NCBI GenBank assembly: GCA_025210775.1
Contig: JAOARB010000013.1
Coordinates: 186,001 to 250,000 of the forward strand
Reading direction: 5' to 3'
Length of the DNA stretch: 64,000 bases
From: Prolixibacteraceae bacterium
Lineage (GTDB): Bacteria; Bacteroidota; Bacteroidia; Bacteroidales; Prolixibacteraceae
Shown: in pieces, positions 62,065 to 64,000 of the stretch
How positions within the stretch are numbered: position 1 is the stretch's first letter
Layout: the number at the start of each line of letters is the position of its first letter
Notes under the pieces: generated by a model
What the model was told of the DNA's origin: nothing
The model's input: only the letters and a program-made list of their open reading frames with translations
Databases searched by the model: none
Made by a program: the position numbers and the translations under genes

Positions 62065-63780
62065 CTACTGTTTGAACTCACCAAAAATACCTGGCAAATC
62101 ATTTAAATATTTTGTCAATTCCTTCTTAAGCTTCTTTAATGTTGACTTATACTTTTTATCAGCATACACATTATTTTGCTCATTAGGATCTTTGTTTAAA
62201 TCATACAATTGATCTACATCATAGTAGTGCTTATAACGTTTTGTAGATGGGTATTCAGCATCTCCACCACCAGGAATAAGCATTAGATGAGAGAAAGGAA
62301 GTGTTGGATCTGTAAAGTGGTATTTTAATTTATTTTTGATTCTAAAATTGTTCCACTCATCCAATTTCTTTTGACGTTGCTTTACTGTCCAATTCATTGC
62401 ATACTCAGGGTAACGTAAAGCGATATATTTGTGGTTGTCTTTTAATACACCACGAGAGAATCCCATTTCAAAATATAAAGACTCACGTACTTTCTTTTTC
62501 TTACCATCTAAGATTGGCATAAAACTTTTTCCATCAAACGACTCCACAGTCGAAGGATCTCCTCCTGCCATATCATAGATTGTTGGAGCAAAGTCAATAT
62601 TAGAAAGAAGGGCATTATTTTTATTACCACATTTAAATCCACCTTTTTTCCATACTACAGATGGGCTACTTACCCCACCCTCGTAAACAGATCCTTTGGC
62701 ATGTTGCCCATGATCATTAAAGAAGAAGATGATGGTATTATCAAGTTTTCCCTCTTTTTCCAGCTTATTCATCAAAGCTCCTAGTGCATCATCAATCCAC
62801 AATACATTGGCTTTATTCTCTGGAATATTACCAGGCTTAGCCAATCCTGCATCAACCAATCGTTGACCAATAGTCTCTTTTGCTGGTTGTACATTTGGTG
62901 CTTTATCAAGGATACCTTCAGAAGTAATTCTACGGTCTGCCATCCACGCTTGATCCTCTGCTGTAGGTCCATGAGGAACAGTCGTAGCGTAATACAAGAA
63001 GAAAGGTTGCTCTTCAGCTTTATCTAAGAATTCAAAACTCTTTTCTGTTACCCAGTCTAAGTTATGATAACGCAATTTCTCTGGTCCTAAATAGCTAGGG
63101 TTGTCGTAATAGTTACCTCCAGCATAATCAAAACCACATTTTTTCATTGCATTAGCAATCAACTTTGCATTACGCTTTAATACCCTTACAGAAGAAGGTG
63201 AAGTTGGGTCTGCATCTAAAGGAAGCTTCTTCCATCCCGGTGCTTCAATCACATGATCTTTACCGTAAAAACCAGTAGTATAACCTTGCTCCTTTAAAAG
63301 TTTCGCAATAGTCATAGTTTTAGGTGTAGCAAAAGAGTTCCATTGAACGACAGTTTCTCCATCCATTCTTTTGGTGTCTTTTAGGAAACCTTTATTTTGT
63401 GCTCTACTCGCATACTGACCCGTAATACAAGAATAACGACTTGGAGTACAAACGGCAGAACTTACGTGTTGACCAAAAAGAATGGTTCCTTCTCGAGCAA
63501 TACGATCAAGATTTGGCGTTAAGTTTTTCCCTTTTCCCTCCGGTAAAAAATTAAACATATAACGCTCCATATCATCCGTTATAAAGAAGATGATATTAGG
63601 TTTCTTTTGTGCTGTTGCTACTTGTTTCTTTGCAGTAGCATCTGTTTGCAAAGTACGATCGGCTGCCTGTGCTTGATTGTTGCCAGACAACAAACAAAGA
63701 GGCATAACTGCCAAACTTAATTTCTTTGCAGATCTCAGAATACGATCTGAGACACTTTGTGTTTTTATAGTTCTATTCAT
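62065..63780 (-). CDS. Arylsulfatase-type sulfatase, Cys-type
   Basis: A 571-residue exported sulfatase. The N-terminal region is basic, with a hydrophobic core and A-Q-A-A cleavage site (about residue 40), longer than usual. The formylglycine signature is C111-T-P-S-R followed by YSCITGQY. Metal-binding residues lie in NIIFFITDDMERYMF and FFFNDHGQHAKGSVYEGG. The C-terminal half has the normal four-strand subdomain ending near DQLYDLNKDPNEQNNVY. The family (S1) is sure; the subfamily and sulfate position are not. First gene of the minus-strand polysaccharide region within the window; matured by the radical-SAM enzyme at 47.9-49.1 kb. Confidence 0.9.
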   Translation of the reverse strand: MNRTIKTQSVSDRILRSAKKLSLAVMPLCLLSGNNQAQAADRTLQTDATAKKQVATAQKKPNIIFFITDDMERYMFNFLPEGKGKNLTPNLDRIAREGTILFGQHVSSAVCTPSRYSCITGQYASRAQNKGFLKDTKRMDGETVVQWNSFATPKTMTIAKLLKEQGYTTGFYGKDHVIEAPGWKKLPLDADPTSPSSVRVLKRNAKLIANAMKKCGFDYAGGNYYDNPSYLGPEKLRYHNLDWVTEKSFEFLDKAEEQPFFLYYATTVPHGPTAEDQAWMADRRITSEGILDKAPNVQPAKETIGQRLVDAGLAKPGNIPENKANVLWIDDALGALMNKLEKEGKLDNTIIFFFNDHGQHAKGSVYEGGVSSPSVVWKKGGFKCGNKNNALLSNIDFAPTIYDMAGGDPSTVESFDGKSFMPILDGKKKKVRESLYFEMGFSRGVLKDNHKYIALRYPEYAMNWTVKQRQKKLDEWNNFRIKNKLKYHFTDPTLPFSHLMLIPGGGDAEYPSTKRYKHYYDVDQLYDLNKDPNEQNNVYADKKYKSTLKKLKKELTKYLNDLPGIFGEFKQ

Positions 63781-63855
63781 TTACTTGAGATTTTATTTGT
63801 TCAAATGGCATCTTTGAAATATTTATCACTAAACAAGCTTTCATTTCATTTGCCA

Positions 63856-63987
63856 TTATGGAAACACATAAACATTTAAAGGATGCCTATATCCTTTTGT
63901 TTCAATCAGACCATTTTCATCAAACGATATTCGTTCTGCATTGAAACCATAACAAAAGTAGATTGGAAGCACATAAATAAGGTTCAC
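63856..63987 (-). other. Short stop-bounded frame at the window edge
   Basis: A 43-codon minus-strand frame starts with GTG (63985-63987) directly after a stop and ends at TAA (63856-63858). It reads VNLIYVLPIYFCYGF, then NAERISFDENGLIETKGYRH and PLNVYVFP. The second half looks protein-like and the first is hydrophobic, like a signal. It could be a decayed gene start, a very small gene, or chance; an opposite-strand ATG frame of 28 codons overlaps it. A possible -7 element TACTTTTG (63953-63960, minus) for the sulfatase gene also lies inside. Confidence 0.25.
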
Positions 63988-64000
63988 TTATGAATCACAA

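Overview
The window is about 64 kb of an AT-rich chromosome from a member of the Bacteroidota. The type IX secretion C-terminal sorting domain on a C25 (gingipain-like) protease, the TAnnTTTG-type promoters, the lack of Shine-Dalgarno sequences and the sulfatase/glycosidase cluster all point there, most likely to a marine anaerobic or facultative Bacteroidales/Marinilabiliales lineage. Genus cannot be set from the sequence alone. I saw no rRNA, tRNA, CRISPR array or intact insertion sequence.

Layout. 0-35 kb is mostly housekeeping and envelope genes: a truncated outer-membrane protein gene, pepD, a GNAT acetyltransferase, a 1985-residue secreted C25 protease, a DMT transporter, guaC, an M3 peptidase, truA with an SF1 helicase, a GH20 hexosaminidase, argS, an RND efflux operon whose TolC protein carries an extra periplasmic-binding domain, a three-gene operon of unknown function, an M16 peptidase and a WYL regulator. 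35-44 kb starts with a cysteine desulfurase and continues as a redox/xenobiotic region: a TetR regulator, two paralogous nitroreductase-DoxX gene pairs and, between them on the other strand, a compact operon. That operon encodes a yellow/MRJP-like secreted protein, an ABM-type monooxygenase, a 24-residue membrane peptide, a membrane FMN-binding/4Fe-4S protein with an ApbE flavinylation motif, and a membrane-anchored nitroreductase. 44-47 kb holds a YobI/KAP-like P-loop NTPase, an MntP-type manganese exporter and an unusual array of 11-bp CCATGG-centred repeats.

47-64 kb is a polysaccharide-utilisation region, all on the minus strand. In transcription order it has a sulfatase, cellobiose phosphorylase (GH94), a GPH-type sugar:cation symporter, a CE4-SGNH esterase fusion, a second GH94 phosphorylase, a GH5 endoglucanase, an iduronate-sulfatase-like sulfatase, a GH5-like lipoprotein, and the radical-SAM enzyme that matures Cys-type sulfatases. 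The logic is extracytoplasmic removal of sulfate and acyl groups and beta-glucan cleavage, disaccharide import, then phosphorolysis in the cytoplasm. No SusC/SusD pair lies in the window; it may lie beyond the right edge. Strong hairpins sit between several of these genes with too little room after them for normal promoters.

The items most worth a second look are the flavin-redox operon with its embedded membrane micropeptide, the two 11-bp-phased palindromic repeat structures (901-996 and 47299-47443), the sensor-TolC fusion, and the unknown zinc-ribbon operon at 28.3-30.7 kb.
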